Assembly: GCA_949741915.1 (NCBI GenBank)
Contig: CATJOM010000105.1
Coordinates: 1-44,836, forward strand
Source: an uncultured Candidatus Melainabacteria bacterium
Lineage (GTDB): Bacteria > Cyanobacteriota > Vampirovibrionia > Gastranaerophilales > Gastranaerophilaceae
DNA: 44,836 bases
Direction: 5' to 3'
Below the pieces are notes generated by a model that had not been told where the DNA came from, did not search any database, and was given only the letters and a program-made list of their open reading frames with translations. Positions 8,504 through 18,751 of the stretch are shown here, one piece after another. Every line of letters starts with the position of its first letter. The first letter of the stretch is position 1. The position numbers were made by a program, and so were the translations under genes.

Positions 8504-8986
8504 ATGATTGAAAAATTTAAAAAATGGACAGATGAATTTAAAACCTTTGCAATAAAAGGCAACGTTATTGATATGGCAGTTGGTATTATAATCGGCGCTG
8601 CATTTGGAAAAATAGTTGATTCCATGGTAAAAGACATAATCATGCCTCCTATGGGCTGGATTATGGGTAGAGTTAATTTTGCCAACCTTTATTTAACCCT
8701 GCCAAACTATGACGGCAAAATCATAAAATATCCATCATTAGAAGCAGCCCAATCCGCAGGCGCTGTCACTATTAATTACGGTCTTTTCATAAACACCCTC
8801 ATAAGCTTTATATTCGTAGCCTTTGCAGTATTTTTACTCATCAAATTTATTAACAAATTAAGAGCCGCCGTAGAAACCAAAAACGAAGCTCAGGAAATTA
8901 TCGACACAAAAGTCTGCCCCAGATGTTTCTCCACAATCAATATCAACGCCACAAAATGCCCATACTGCACAGCAGAGTTAAGTTAA
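8504..8986 (+). CDS. mscL: Large-conductance mechanosensitive channel with C-terminal zinc ribbon
   Basis: Pentameric inner-membrane channel that opens under membrane tension and releases solutes on osmotic downshock. Residues 1-120 are the MscL fold: amphipathic start, first membrane helix with VIDMAVGIIIGAAFGKIVDS (21-40), periplasmic loop with a GKIIKY insert, and second membrane helix at about 93-116. The usual charged cytoplasmic helix is followed by an appended zinc ribbon with Cys138, Cys141, Cys152 and Cys155 (CPRC...CPYC). At 160 residues it exceeds the typical 130-145. Ribbon-tailed MscL proteins exist in other bacteria; the tail's role is not established. It is a monocistronic unit with a weak ribosome site. 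Confidence 0.93.
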   Translation: MIEKFKKWTDEFKTFAIKGNVIDMAVGIIIGAAFGKIVDSMVKDIIMPPMGWIMGRVNFANLYLTLPNYDGKIIKYPSLEAAQSAGAVTINYGLFINTLISFIFVAFAVFLLIKFINKLRAAVETKNEAQEIIDTKVCPRCFSTININATKCPYCTAELS

Positions 8987-9061
8987 AACATATAAACAGC
9001 AAATTTAATAAAATCATTAATTGTGCATTTTAACAAAACTTGCCATGTTAAACATAAAAAA

Positions 9062-9108
9062 GCCATCAAAAAAATCCTCATACAAAGGCTACCTTTCTGC
9101 TTTATGGC
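9062..9108. other. Small nested hairpin in the mscL-ychF spacer
   Basis: GCCAT (9062-9066) can pair with ATGGC (9104-9108), enclosing AAAGG (9084-9088), a three-base loop and CCTTT (9092-9096). There is no T run after it, so it is a poor rho-independent terminator. It may be a processing site or chance. The rest of 8987-9254 is AT-rich spacer in which I see no gene. Confidence 0.25.
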
Positions 9109-9254
9109 AATCTCACAAAATTCGCACATAAAATGCTTGCTGGCAAATTCATATCTCTTTACATAAAAATTTTAATTAACGACATTATGCGCTTTAAAAT
9201 ATATTTTTTGTGTTACCATTAATCTTATCAGACTAATAAACAAAGGAAAAAAGA

Positions 9255-10352
9255 ATGCTGAAAGCAGGAATAGTAGGGCTTCCAAACGTTGGCAAATCAA
9301 CTCTTTTTAATGCGCTTACATTGTCATCCAATGCTCAAAGTGCTAATTATCCGTTTTGCACAATAGAGCCGAATGTAGGCGTTGTAACCGTTCCGGATGA
9401 AAGGCTCTACAAACTAAAAGATTTAGTAAAAACAGAAACCGTAATCCCTACAGCAATTGAATTTGTTGATATTGCAGGCCTTGTAAAGGGCGCAAGCAAA
9501 GGCGAAGGGCTTGGAAACCAATTCCTGCACAACATTAGAGAGGTTGATGCCATAATTCAGGTAGTAAGGTGTTTTGATGATGCTAATACAATCCATGTTA
9601 ACGGCAAAATTGACCCTATAGATGATATAGAGACAATCAATACAGAGCTTGCTCTTGCTGATATCTCAAGCCTTGAAAACCGCCTTAAAAGAATTGCAAA
9701 ACAGGTAAAAGCGGGTGATAAGGATGCAGTCCTTGAAAATTCTATCATTGAAAGACTTATGACATACCTCGAAAAGGGTGTATTTGTAAACATTAAGGAA
9801 ATATTTAATGAAGAAGAATTAAAGCTGTTGCACCATTTTCACCTCCTTATGACAAAACCTGTAATTTATTGCGCAAACGTATCAGAAAACGAACTTGCCA
9901 CAGGTAATGACTATGTTGAGCGCGTAAAAGAATACGCTAAAAAAAATAATGCAGAAGTTGTTATGATTTGTGCACAAATTGAGGCTGAACTTGTATCACT
10001 TGGCAAAGAAGAGGCTGAAAATTACCTAAAAGAACTTGGTGTAACTTCATCAGGTATAGAAAAGATGATAAAATCCGCATATGACATTCTAAACCTTCAA
10101 ACCTACATTACAGCAGGCGAAAAAGAAGTACGCGCCTGGACTATTACAAAAGGTACCAAAGCCCCCGCTGCAGCCGGTGTAATTCATACAGATTTTGAAA
10201 AAGGCTTTATTAAAGCAGAAGTTGTGTCTTATAATGATTTTATCGCTGCGGGAAGTTGGGCAGGCGCCAGAGAAAAAGGTGTTGCAAGACTTGAAGGCAA
10301 GGACTATATAGTTCAGGATGGCGATATTATGTTGTTTAGATTTAATAACTAA
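9255..10352 (+). CDS. ychF: Redox-regulated ATPase YchF (Obg family)
   Basis: Conserved P-loop NTPase of the Obg group that binds ribosomes and, in studied members, prefers ATP to GTP. The 365-residue product has the Walker [10 protein letters not shown] (8-16), the switch [11 protein letters not shown] (72-80), and NVSE in place of the canonical NKxD guanine-specificity motif, which is the family hallmark. The C-terminal TGS-like domain starts near [15 protein letters not shown] and ends with the expected [21 protein letters not shown] lies ahead of the ATG. It is a single gene with a spacer on both sides. Confidence 0.96.
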   Translation: MLKAGIVGLPNVGKSTLFNALTLSSNAQSANYPFCTIEPNVGVVTVPDERLYKLKDLVKTETVIPTAIEFVDIAGLVKGASKGEGLGNQFLHNIREVDAIIQVVRCFDDANTIHVNGKIDPIDDIETINTELALADISSLENRLKRIAKQVKAGDKDAVLENSIIERLMTYLEKGVFVNIKEIFNEEELKLLHHFHLLMTKPVIYCANVSENELATGNDYVERVKEYAKKNNAEVVMICAQIEAELVSLGKEEAENYLKELGVTSSGIEKMIKSAYDILNLQTYITAGEKEVRAWTITKGTKAPAAAGVIHTDFEKGFIKAEVVSYNDFIAAGSWAGAREKGVARLEGKDYIVQDGDIMLFRFNN

Positions 10353-10453
10353 CTGAATTTTTTATCAGATAAACACAATAAAATCCCATAACTAATACAA
10401 AAATACCTGCTCTGATACATAAAGATTTAATACAATAAGAAAAGGAGAATAAT

Positions 10454-10846
10454 ATGAATACATTTTTTTGTTCAATGTTTGCATTTTTATCTTTAGCATC
10501 CTGCACGGGTGCAGATGCTATCAAAGGCAATGAGTATACCCTAATTGAGCCAAAATACTCTACAGAGGTAACTCTTGGCTTCGACAAAAAACAAGATTTA
10601 TACCACGGCGCTGTTTTAAACCGTTATTTTGGAAATTACGCAATTAATAAAAAAGGCGTCATAGAATTCAAAAACTCTGCATCAACCAAAATGGCAGGCT
10701 CGCCCGAGGATATGAAATCTGAGGATGAATACTTCAAGGGTTTTGGCGGCACCATGAATTTTAAAACAGAAGACGATAAGCTAATACTTACAAACAAAGA
10801 TGGAAAACAATTCATCTACAAAAAAACCCAAAACGCCGAAAAATAA
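10454..10846 (+). CDS. Small META-domain (HslJ-like) lipoprotein
   Basis: 130 residues. The N-terminus is short and hydrophobic and ends in a lipobox SLASC (Cys17), so the protein is probably lipidated and membrane anchored. The signal lacks the usual early lysines, which is odd. The mature part carries the META-domain signature: KMAGSPEDMKSEDEYFKGF, corresponding to the T-x-MAC-x5-E-x2-F-x2-L pattern of HslJ relatives, followed by KLILTNKDGKQFIYKK. META proteins are linked to heat-shock, motility or stress phenotypes in other bacteria, without a known biochemical activity. AAGGAG precedes the ATG by six bases, and a terminator follows directly. Confidence 0.7.
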   Translation: MNTFFCSMFAFLSLASCTGADAIKGNEYTLIEPKYSTEVTLGFDKKQDLYHGAVLNRYFGNYAINKKGVIEFKNSASTKMAGSPEDMKSEDEYFKGFGGTMNFKTEDDKLILTNKDGKQFIYKKTQNAEK

Positions 10847-10865
10847 AGTTTTATAAAAAATATTT

Positions 10866-10906
10866 GCCTGCCCCGGATATCTACCAAGAGCCGGCGCAGG
10901 CTTTTT
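10866..10906 (+). terminator. Rho-independent terminator after the META lipoprotein gene
   Basis: GCCTGCCCCGG (10866-10876) pairs with CCGGCGCAGGC (10891-10901), 10 of 11 positions matched, followed by TTTTT. Confidence 0.85.
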
Positions 10907-11031
10907 AAGCCATAATGTTTATCTTAAAAATTAGCGCGAACTAACGTTTCACAATAGCAACTTTTTTTATTTTCAAGTTTTATATAAATCCGCTAAATAC
11001 AAAGGAAGTTATAAAGGAAGTATTAACAAAA

Positions 11032-12000
11032 ATGAAAATAAGCCCTTCACCCATAAGATATAATATCCAAAATTCCACCTCTTCAAAACCCTTACAAACA
11101 CAGGGCAAACAGATACAGCAATACCTTGGTGAAAGTCATTTATGCGGGCTCGATGCCCTGAGTAATTACAACCTTGCATTCGCAAGAAAGAAAACTGCTA
11201 TATACGCAATTAATACAGAAACAGGCAAACGCAAAAGATTTGACACACAAAGCAAGGCAGCCGACAAACTAAACATTAGGCAGCCATGTATTTCAAGAGC
11301 AGTAAATAATGACGATGGATACGGCAAAGCAGGAAAATACATATTCATAGATGCCTCCATAGTTGAAACAATTGATAAAAACGGCAAACGTCATCCTCGC
11401 AAGGCAAAAATCAACAAAATTATTCAACAATTTACACCTACAAGTGAGGCTTATTATGCTGTAAATAAGGATGACCCAGATGATTATATGTTTTTTAATA
11501 GCAGAGATGAAGCATTACAAGGGCTAAAAACCACGCCCGCAAATTTCAAAAAACATGTTTCAGGGAAAACAAAAAATATCATGGGCCGAATCATAATACC
11601 GGCAGACAAAGTTGAATCCATAGACAAAAATGGCGAAAAAATACTCGATAAACAGCAGATAGTTCAGATAATAAAAGAAAAAAAGCCTGAAACTCAAGCA
11701 AATCCATTATACATTTACAACACCGACGGAGAGCTTGTTCCTTATTTAAATCAAGCGCAAGCCGCTAAAAGCTTGGGCCGTACAAAACAAGCTATAAGCG
11801 AACGACTTAAGCGCGGACACCTGAATGTAGATGGCAATATCCTGATAAAAGCAAGGGATATTGAATACACAAATAAAAATGGCAAAATAGAAATAGATCA
11901 CGAAAAACTCAAGAGGATTCTGGAAGAATATCTGCCTCCGCATAAAATAAAATTAATAGATATATCTGAAATAATTCAACCGCTAAAAGCCGAAGCTTAA
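11032..12000 (+). CDS. Protein with three NUMOD1-like helix-turn-helix repeats, putative DNA binding
   Basis: 322 residues. After a polar Asn/Ser/Gln-rich N-terminus (1-50) it is built from three units of about 80 residues: 55-135, 139-217 and 224-301. Each starts with a short strand pair (AIYAINTETGKRKRF, AYYAVNKDDPDDYMFF, PLYIYNTDGELVPYL). A helix-turn-helix follows, as in SKAADKLNIRQPCISRAV and QAAKSLGRTKQAISERLKRG. Each unit closes with I-x-A-x(2)-(V/I)-E-x(2)-(D/N)KNG-(K/E) and a helix. This matches the NUMOD1 type of modular DNA-binding unit known from homing endonucleases, but no nuclease domain (GIY-YIG, HNH, LAGLIDADG) is present. Unit 2 has lost the clear recognition-helix pattern. 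AAGGAAG lies upstream of the ATG. It may be a sequence-specific regulator or nucleoid protein; the function is inferred from the repeats only. Confidence 0.65.
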   Translation: MKISPSPIRYNIQNSTSSKPLQTQGKQIQQYLGESHLCGLDALSNYNLAFARKKTAIYAINTETGKRKRFDTQSKAADKLNIRQPCISRAVNNDDGYGKAGKYIFIDASIVETIDKNGKRHPRKAKINKIIQQFTPTSEAYYAVNKDDPDDYMFFNSRDEALQGLKTTPANFKKHVSGKTKNIMGRIIIPADKVESIDKNGEKILDKQQIVQIIKEKKPETQANPLYIYNTDGELVPYLNQAQAAKSLGRTKQAISERLKRGHLNVDGNILIKARDIEYTNKNGKIEIDHEKLKRILEEYLPPHKIKLIDISEIIQPLKAEA

Positions 12001-12104
12001 AAATGTTTAATAAATATCAGCATTTTAATATATAAACGTGACAATATTTCATAAAATGTTTTGCAAGAATATATATCAAAACAATATTAAACCTGAAATA
12101 AATA

Positions 12105-12560
12105 CTATCCGGCCAGATATTCAATATATTTTTCAAGCACACTGTAGCCATCATAAAGCTCACCAAGCTTTAATAATGAATTATTAGCCTGCAAAAATTT
12201 CAATTCCTTAACACGGATTTCAAAAATATTATCAGAGTGCATCTTTTTTAGTGCATCACCTGTTTTCGACCATTCTATAAGGGTTTCAAGTTCATTTACC
12301 ATAGAACGATAAGTTGTCTCTTCTAAGGGTTTTAAACTATACTGCCTCAAAAGCCCAGCTTCAGAATTTGACACTCTGGAATTCACAGCACTAAAACCAA
12401 AAATCTTCTTAATTACCATATAATTATTAGCAATTTCCTTTTGCCTTGGGGAAATCCGGCTTTTTTTAAACAAACTTTGCAGACTGATATTTTCAAACTC
12501 TGCACTTGTGTTTGAAAAATTTTTTCCGTATAACTGCTGTCTATTGCCTAAAGAGTACAT
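12105..12560 (-). CDS. Hypothetical helical protein
   Basis: 151 residues, not recognised. It is predicted mostly helical, with the heptad-like stretch MVNELETLIEWSKTGDALKK in the middle and LLKLGELYDGYSVLEKYIEY at the end. The N-terminus is polar, with an ENISLQSLF segment (24-32) that faintly resembles the Phe motif of other unknowns here. No signal peptide or membrane segment is visible. It lies downstream of the 768-residue gene on the same strand, separated by 121 AT-rich bases without a clear terminator, so co-transcription is possible. GTAAATAAGGGTAAA precedes the ATG. Confidence 0.65.
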   Translation of the reverse strand: MYSLGNRQQLYGKNFSNTSAEFENISLQSLFKKSRISPRQKEIANNYMVIKKIFGFSAVNSRVSNSEAGLLRQYSLKPLEETTYRSMVNELETLIEWSKTGDALKKMHSDNIFEIRVKELKFLQANNSLLKLGELYDGYSVLEKYIEYLAG

Positions 12561-12681
12561 TTTACCCTTATTTACTTCCTTAAAATCTTTCCTTTGATAA
12601 TCATATGAAAAAGTATTAAAAAAATAAATAAAACGTTAAGAAAACTTTAAAAAAATTTACGGGATTTACTATTGCATCCTC

Positions 12682-14988
12682 TTAAAAATTTTGCTGGCGG
12701 AATAAATTAACAAACTTGTCATACGAAGCAGCACGCTTGTAATAATCTTCATTTAGCAAACTTTCTGCACTTGCACCATATTTTTTTATAAAATCTTCCA
12801 ATACATTTATCATTTTCATTTGCTTATCAACACTATTCTCAATTTGAATTACATTCTTTATAATTTGTGTTTCAACTGCCTCATAAACCCCATAAGCACC
12901 CAAAGGTTTATTATATTTTTTATACAATTTGTCAAGTTTGGAGAAATCAGGCCTTTTTTCTATTACAACAGGGCTATTTTCAGCTATTTGCACAGGAAAT
13001 TCATCATCAGCTATTGTATACAGCATCTTTGCAATTAGTGATATTTCCTCATAGTTTAGTTCAAAAAATCTTGCAGCACTTATACAGCCATTACTTGCTT
13101 CATGTAGAACCTCAGCCAATGCTTGCTCTATCGCTCTGGTGCATCTGAAGACCTCTTCTTTATTTGTAGTTTTAGCTATTACATTTGCAAGATATACACC
13201 ATCATCCTTGCTAATACGCTCTTGATTTTCGACAATTTTATACAGCAAATATATGGCTTTCTTATCATTCAGATTTTTTCTTATAAATCCAGTATAATCT
13301 TCAAGAAAAGCATCTGGTAAAAATTCATAATGTGCGCAGTATTTATTATTAAAAAACTTATCCAATGCTCTCTTGGCTGCAGCGGAATCAATTTCTGTTT
13401 CAGGCGTGCCATCCTTTGTTGGCACAGCTGCATCAGTTTTTAAACCTGGATTATTTTTCCCCCTGTGTAGTTTCTTGCCTGCAGATTGTTTTTTTGCACT
13501 TGCACGCGCATCAAGAATTTCAAACTTCAGGTTATCAAATTTATCATTATCAATCGAATCCTTAAGCTTTTTATAAGATTCTTTTATTTCTTCCCCTAGT
13601 TTTATGGCATCTTCTGGATATTTTTGCCAAAAAGTTGTCATTATCTTTTTTTGAAACTCCGAAAAGTCAGCCTCTCTGTAAAAAAGCCCGTTAGGATTAT
13701 GGTAATTATTTTGATGCATAAAATCAGACATATGCTCCCTAATTTCGCCGCAGTTGTTCCATGCATCAATCATTATTAACCTGTGTTTTTCAGAGCCAGA
13801 CTGCATCTTTTCAATTAATGCAGTCCTTTCTTCATTTGATAAATTCTGCCACCTTGCTATCTGTCCCTGAATTCTCTTCTTATTCAGAGCCTCTTTATCC
13901 TTATCAGAAAGACCTGCCTCAAAAATCTCCAGATTTTTTCTTGCCCACTCTAAATATAAAGCATCTTCTGAAAGTGACGTTTGCATCTTAGCAGACTTGC
14001 GTTTTTTTCTAACAGATGCAGCTAGCCCATCTATAACACCACATTGTTCATCTTTATTATCTTCTTTGTTCTTCGGTTTTAAAACAGGCTTTTTTGCCTT
14101 ATCGGCATTCGCGTATGCTTTCAAAAGAGCAAGTTGATTATTCTTTGTTTCAAGCAAGGCAAGTTTTTCTTCATGCGGCAAAGAATGCCACCAGTTTTCA
14201 ATAGACAATAGGGCTTTTTTGCTTCTTTCGTACCTTTGTTCAGCTGTTAGGCTATTCCAATACCCAATAAGCCCTTCAGAAACTTTTTTACCAATCTCAT
14301 CACTATAACCTTCCCTTGTGGATTCTAAAGAGTGTTTATAGGCAGCATTCTGTCGTATTCCAAGAGATGATAAAACCTCATATGTTACATATTTTTTATC
14401 TTCATTCTTAAAAACAGGGTTTAAGTCACAGTCTAAATCGTCGTTTATCTGGTCTTTTGTTTTATTCTCAAGAAAAATTTTCTTTAGAAGATATACGGTT
14501 AAATCTTCCCCGCTCTGCAATATACCACTGCCCTCCGCCTCTAAATCAGGCTTCATTAGGCGCGCTTCATATAAAAAGCCGGTTTTTGCTACAGTTTGCC
14601 CAACCGTTTTTAGATTAGAAAACAAGACCTCATCTGGATAAAGCTCTTTCACATCATCAACATTGCTTGCCAAAAGCAGATCTTTAAAAGCCTCATACTG
14701 CGCTGCAAGCGGTGTTATCGTTTCTCTTTTATCAGAAGAAAGCGATTCAATATACCTCTTCACCGTAGATGGCATTATATTCTTGTTTCTATCATAAAAA
14801 GCCTGCATACTTTTGTCGGTTCTTGCTTCAAAGGAAATATAATATGATACGGGATAACTCATTAATGAATTACCTTGCCCTGCAGGGTTTTTAGAGTGCA
14901 CAAAAGCTAAATGATGGCCGCCGGGCAGTTTAGACGCGTTTTGGGCAGCCTGTATATTATAATTTTGAGAGATACTTGAAACTTTCAT
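12682..14988 (-). CDS. Large hypothetical protein with Trp-x-Ser-Leu repeats
   Basis: 768 residues, the largest unknown in the window. The first 50 residues are Asn/Gln/Ser-rich and lead into YISFEARTDKS (50-60), the same kind of Phe motif seen in other unknowns. A compact helical part follows. Three copies of a W-x-(S/N)-L-x-x-E-(E/Q)-(R/K) motif occur at 244-252, 267-275 and 380-388, each followed by a basic helix. A basic linker (RKKRKSAKMQ, near 328-337) and a second basic low-complexity patch (KKQSAGKKLHRGKNNPG, about 504-520) separate the domains. No catalytic motif, signal peptide or membrane span is seen. The start ATG is the first in the frame. The basic linkers and Trp motifs would suit nucleic-acid binding, but that is speculation. 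Confidence 0.7.
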   Translation of the reverse strand: MKVSSISQNYNIQAAQNASKLPGGHHLAFVHSKNPAGQGNSLMSYPVSYYISFEARTDKSMQAFYDRNKNIMPSTVKRYIESLSSDKRETITPLAAQYEAFKDLLLASNVDDVKELYPDEVLFSNLKTVGQTVAKTGFLYEARLMKPDLEAEGSGILQSGEDLTVYLLKKIFLENKTKDQINDDLDCDLNPVFKNEDKKYVTYEVLSSLGIRQNAAYKHSLESTREGYSDEIGKKVSEGLIGYWNSLTAEQRYERSKKALLSIENWWHSLPHEEKLALLETKNNQLALLKAYANADKAKKPVLKPKNKEDNKDEQCGVIDGLAASVRKKRKSAKMQTSLSEDALYLEWARKNLEIFEAGLSDKDKEALNKKRIQGQIARWQNLSNEERTALIEKMQSGSEKHRLIMIDAWNNCGEIREHMSDFMHQNNYHNPNGLFYREADFSEFQKKIMTTFWQKYPEDAIKLGEEIKESYKKLKDSIDNDKFDNLKFEILDARASAKKQSAGKKLHRGKNNPGLKTDAAVPTKDGTPETEIDSAAAKRALDKFFNNKYCAHYEFLPDAFLEDYTGFIRKNLNDKKAIYLLYKIVENQERISKDDGVYLANVIAKTTNKEEVFRCTRAIEQALAEVLHEASNGCISAARFFELNYEEISLIAKMLYTIADDEFPVQIAENSPVVIEKRPDFSKLDKLYKKYNKPLGAYGVYEAVETQIIKNVIQIENSVDKQMKMINVLEDFIKKYGASAESLLNEDYYKRAASYDKFVNLFRQQNF

Positions 14989-15096
14989 ACTAAGATAAAA
15001 ACTTGTAAATAAAATTTTTTGCCACCGCTATGGTGAGTTTTGACAATTAAATATTTTTTGTCCCCTTAATCTTTTAACTTTTTTGAACTTTTGTTA

Positions 15097-15102
15097 TATA
15101 AT
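15097..15102 (+). promoter_or_regulatory. Putative -10 element for ndk
   Basis: A perfect TATAAT lies 38 bases ahead of the ndk start, between the divergent 768-residue gene and ndk. The matching -35 is poor (TTTAAC at 15073-15078, 18-base spacing). Confidence 0.4.
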
Positions 15103-15140
15103 AAGGGCAAAACCTAGCATTACATAAGGGGAAAAGTATT

Positions 15141-16732
<1,592 letters not shown>

Positions 16733-16957
16733 AACATTATTTTTGACTTTTTTTATAAAAACAATTTATTTTTTTCTGCACGCATAAAATACTTCCCAAA
16801 GCCTGTAATCATACCTATTTTGCAGCTTTCTTCATAATACTTTACCAAATTTAATAAAATTCATCTTTACAAAAATTCACAAAATCAAAAAAAAAAAACA
16901 ATTTTTTTGGTTCACATGTTTTGTAAAAATATAAGCAAAAAAGAAAGGTATGTTACA

Positions 16958-17479
16958 ATGATTAAATTCAGTCAAGCCCCAGGAACAATCCAAAAAGCAG
17001 CTGCCACTATGGCTCAAAACATTAAAGCAGGAAAATTTGTACCACAAAGCACGCCACACAATAAAATTAACTCGCTGCTACCCAATAAAAATAATATTAC
17101 GGATACATTCAGCAAAAAAGCTGATTTTGCGCAAATAGGCCCAGACAAACCCCCAATAACACAGAATGTTCCAAGAGAAAGTCAAGCAGATTCAAACTAC
17201 TCTCTTAGGGATATTATGCCAGAAGGCCTACCTGACAGAACGTTTCAGTCACCGTGTGAAATCGCTCCAAAACTAGCGTTTTCAATGCCAGCAGAAATGT
17301 CCACTCCCAAGACTGTTTCAAATTTCTCACATAAAGGGCTTGTGCCAGAAGGAGCAAGAGGTCATAAAATGCGTTCCGCAATTGATATAACTCCAATTAA
17401 AATGCCAGCAAGCAACCTATCTGAACTAGCAGCAAAATTCAAAGAAATATTGCACAAAACCGATGACATAGGCAAATAA
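16958..17479 (+). CDS. Hypothetical proline-rich protein with an internal repeat
   Basis: 173 residues from the ATG at 16958, chosen because AGAAAGG lies 10 bases upstream; an earlier in-frame start at 16907 has no such site. The protein is not recognised. It is low in structure, rich in Pro, Lys and Ser, and contains a two-fold repeat: IMPEGLPDRTFQSPCEIAP (about 87-105) and LVPEGARGHKMRSAIDITP (about 128-146). The shared pattern is PEG, a basic stretch, Ser, Ile-x-Pro and then Met-Pro-Ala. A short amphipathic helix (LSELAAKFKEILHKT) closes it. No signal peptide is seen. It stands alone between a 225-base AT-rich spacer with long A runs and a strong terminator. Confidence 0.65.
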   Translation: MIKFSQAPGTIQKAAATMAQNIKAGKFVPQSTPHNKINSLLPNKNNITDTFSKKADFAQIGPDKPPITQNVPRESQADSNYSLRDIMPEGLPDRTFQSPCEIAPKLAFSMPAEMSTPKTVSNFSHKGLVPEGARGHKMRSAIDITPIKMPASNLSELAAKFKEILHKTDDIGK

Positions 17480-17533
17480 CAAAAATACAAAGAAACACAT
17501 AAATTAAAACCATCATTTGCAAACAAACAAATA

Positions 17534-17563
17534 TCAAAATGCCCTCCTAGGAGGGCATTTTGA
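17534..17563. terminator. Perfectly palindromic bidirectional terminator
   Basis: Thirty bases of perfect inverted repeat centred between 17548 and 17549 (core GCCCTCC-TA-GGAGGGC, flanked by AAAAT and ATTTT). It separates the plus-strand gene ending at 17479 from the minus-strand gene ending at 17700 and can serve both. Confidence 0.85.
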
Positions 17564-17699
17564 CTGTTAAATCTAAAAACTATAAAAATCTACAACACAA
17601 ACAACAATTAATTTTTACAAAAATTTACAATACATTACTGAAAAGATTCCAACATAACGCAACTACTATTTAAAATATATCACCTAAGCCCGTCTGGAA

Positions 17700-18059
17700 C
17701 TATATCATATCAAAGGGCTTTAACTTTACTTCTTTCTTTTCACGTGCTTCATTCACCCATATGCGCATAAGAATGGTTTTGTTAGAACTCTGTTTAGCCC
17801 ACTTTTGAATCATGCTTATATCATTATCTTGCAAGCCGCCCTCAATTTTTTGACCAGTTTCAATCTTAAAGCTTGCTTCAAAAGATAAAATCTGAACCCT
17901 GAAATTCGGCTCTATATTTGGTTCCCACTTAATTGTAAGAGATAAACCCTTGTATTTATAAAGGTTTATACGCTCCCTTTCGGTTACATCATCTGAATAT
18001 TCTTCTAAAATATAATCTCTGAGGGAGTTTTCAGCCCTCGCAACGTCTTTGCTTCTCAT
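17700..18059 (-). CDS. Hypothetical protein
   Basis: 119 residues, not recognised. The N-terminal third is a charged helix (SKDVARAENSLRDYILEEY); the rest alternates strands (LSLTIKWEPNIEPNFRVQILSFEASFKIE, TILMRIWVNEAREKKEVKL). This gives an alpha/beta outline without any catalytic signature or signal peptide. It is divergent from rpsL with a 135-base spacer, and ends 137 bases from the shared terminator. It is a single gene; the ribosome site is weak (TTAAGAT). Confidence 0.65.
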   Translation of the reverse strand: MRSKDVARAENSLRDYILEEYSDDVTERERINLYKYKGLSLTIKWEPNIEPNFRVQILSFEASFKIETGQKIEGGLQDNDISMIQKWAKQSSNKTILMRIWVNEAREKKEVKLKPFDMI

Positions 18060-18132
18060 ATCTTAATAATAAACCTTGGCTGCATTTTAGTCAATTTTTT
18101 ATTCGTAAAATGTTAATTTTTTCAAATATGAG

Positions 18133-18161
18133 TTGACATCAGGCTTTGTTTATTGTCAAAT
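18133..18161 (+). promoter_or_regulatory. rpsL: Putative rpsL promoter
   Basis: A consensus -35 TTGACA (18133-18138) is followed after 17 bases by TCAAAT (18156-18161, 4 of 6 to TATAAT). The predicted transcript would start about 25 bases ahead of the rpsL ATG. Confidence 0.55.
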
Positions 18162-18194
18162 TATAGAACATGTAATAGATACAAGGGAAAAGTT

Positions 18195-18575
18195 ATGCCA
18201 ACAATTAACCAATTAGTTAAAAATGAAAGAAAAAAGATTGTAGATAAAACAAAATCTCCGGCGCTTACAAACTGCCCTCAAAGAAGAGGCGTATGCACCA
18301 GGGTTTATACAACAACACCTAAAAAACCAAATTCTGCTCTTAGAAAAGTAGCCAGGGTAAGGCTTACAAATGGTTTTGAGGTAACATCATACATCCCAGG
18401 TATCGGCCACAATCTTCAAGAACACTCTGTTGTTATGATTAGAGGCGGAAGGGTAAAAGATCTTCCAGGTGTAAGATACCACATTATAAGGGGCACACTT
18501 GATACTGCAGGCGTTGCAAACAGAACGCAGAGCAGATCAAAATACGGTGCTAAAAAGGCTAAGGCTAAAAAATAA
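18195..18575 (+). CDS. rpsL: 30S ribosomal protein S12
   Basis: Decoding-centre protein of the small subunit. The start is the ATG at 18195 (MPTINQLV, the universal N-terminus), giving the usual 126 residues; the reading frame is open to a TTG at 18153, but that lies inside the predicted -10 element. Both lysines whose change gives streptomycin resistance in other bacteria are present, in [12 protein letters not shown] and [12 protein letters not shown], so this is a sensitive-type sequence. The ribosome site is AAGGGAAAAG. rpsG follows after 176 bases. Confidence 0.98.
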   Translation: MPTINQLVKNERKKIVDKTKSPALTNCPQRRGVCTRVYTTTPKKPNSALRKVARVRLTNGFEVTSYIPGIGHNLQEHSVVMIRGGRVKDLPGVRYHIIRGTLDTAGVANRTQSRSKYGAKKAKAKK

Positions 18576-18751
18576 TTTTAAAAGTGCTTAAAATGCGGTC
18601 TTCGCGGCCAAAAAGCCAATGTTCAAATCCCAAAGATATAAAGATGACTGCAATAACTAACAAATCAAGAGTTGCAAACGCTGCAAAACACTTTTAGATG
18701 CAGCAAGTAATAATAAAGCATTAAAACTATAAGAAAGGTTGAATAAACAAC
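18576..18751 (+). promoter_or_regulatory. Long rpsL-rpsG spacer with competing stems, possible S7 autoregulatory site
   Basis: The 176-base intercistronic gap contains TAAAAGTG (18579-18586), able to pair with CACTTTTA (18689-18696). It also contains a local hairpin GCTGCA (18680-18685) / TGCAGC (18699-18704) whose loop holds that CACTTTTA, so the two folds look mutually exclusive. In Escherichia coli, S7 represses its own operon by binding the S12-S7 spacer. A similar role here is an inference from position and foldability. Confidence 0.35.

Noticed and set aside
16907-16957. An earlier start for the proline-rich protein
   Set aside because: The added 17 residues come before the AGAAAGG site that fits the ATG at 16958.
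18153-18194. An N-terminal extension of S12
   Set aside because: The extra 14 codons start at a TTG inside the predicted -10 box, and S12 begins universally at MPTINQL or similar.
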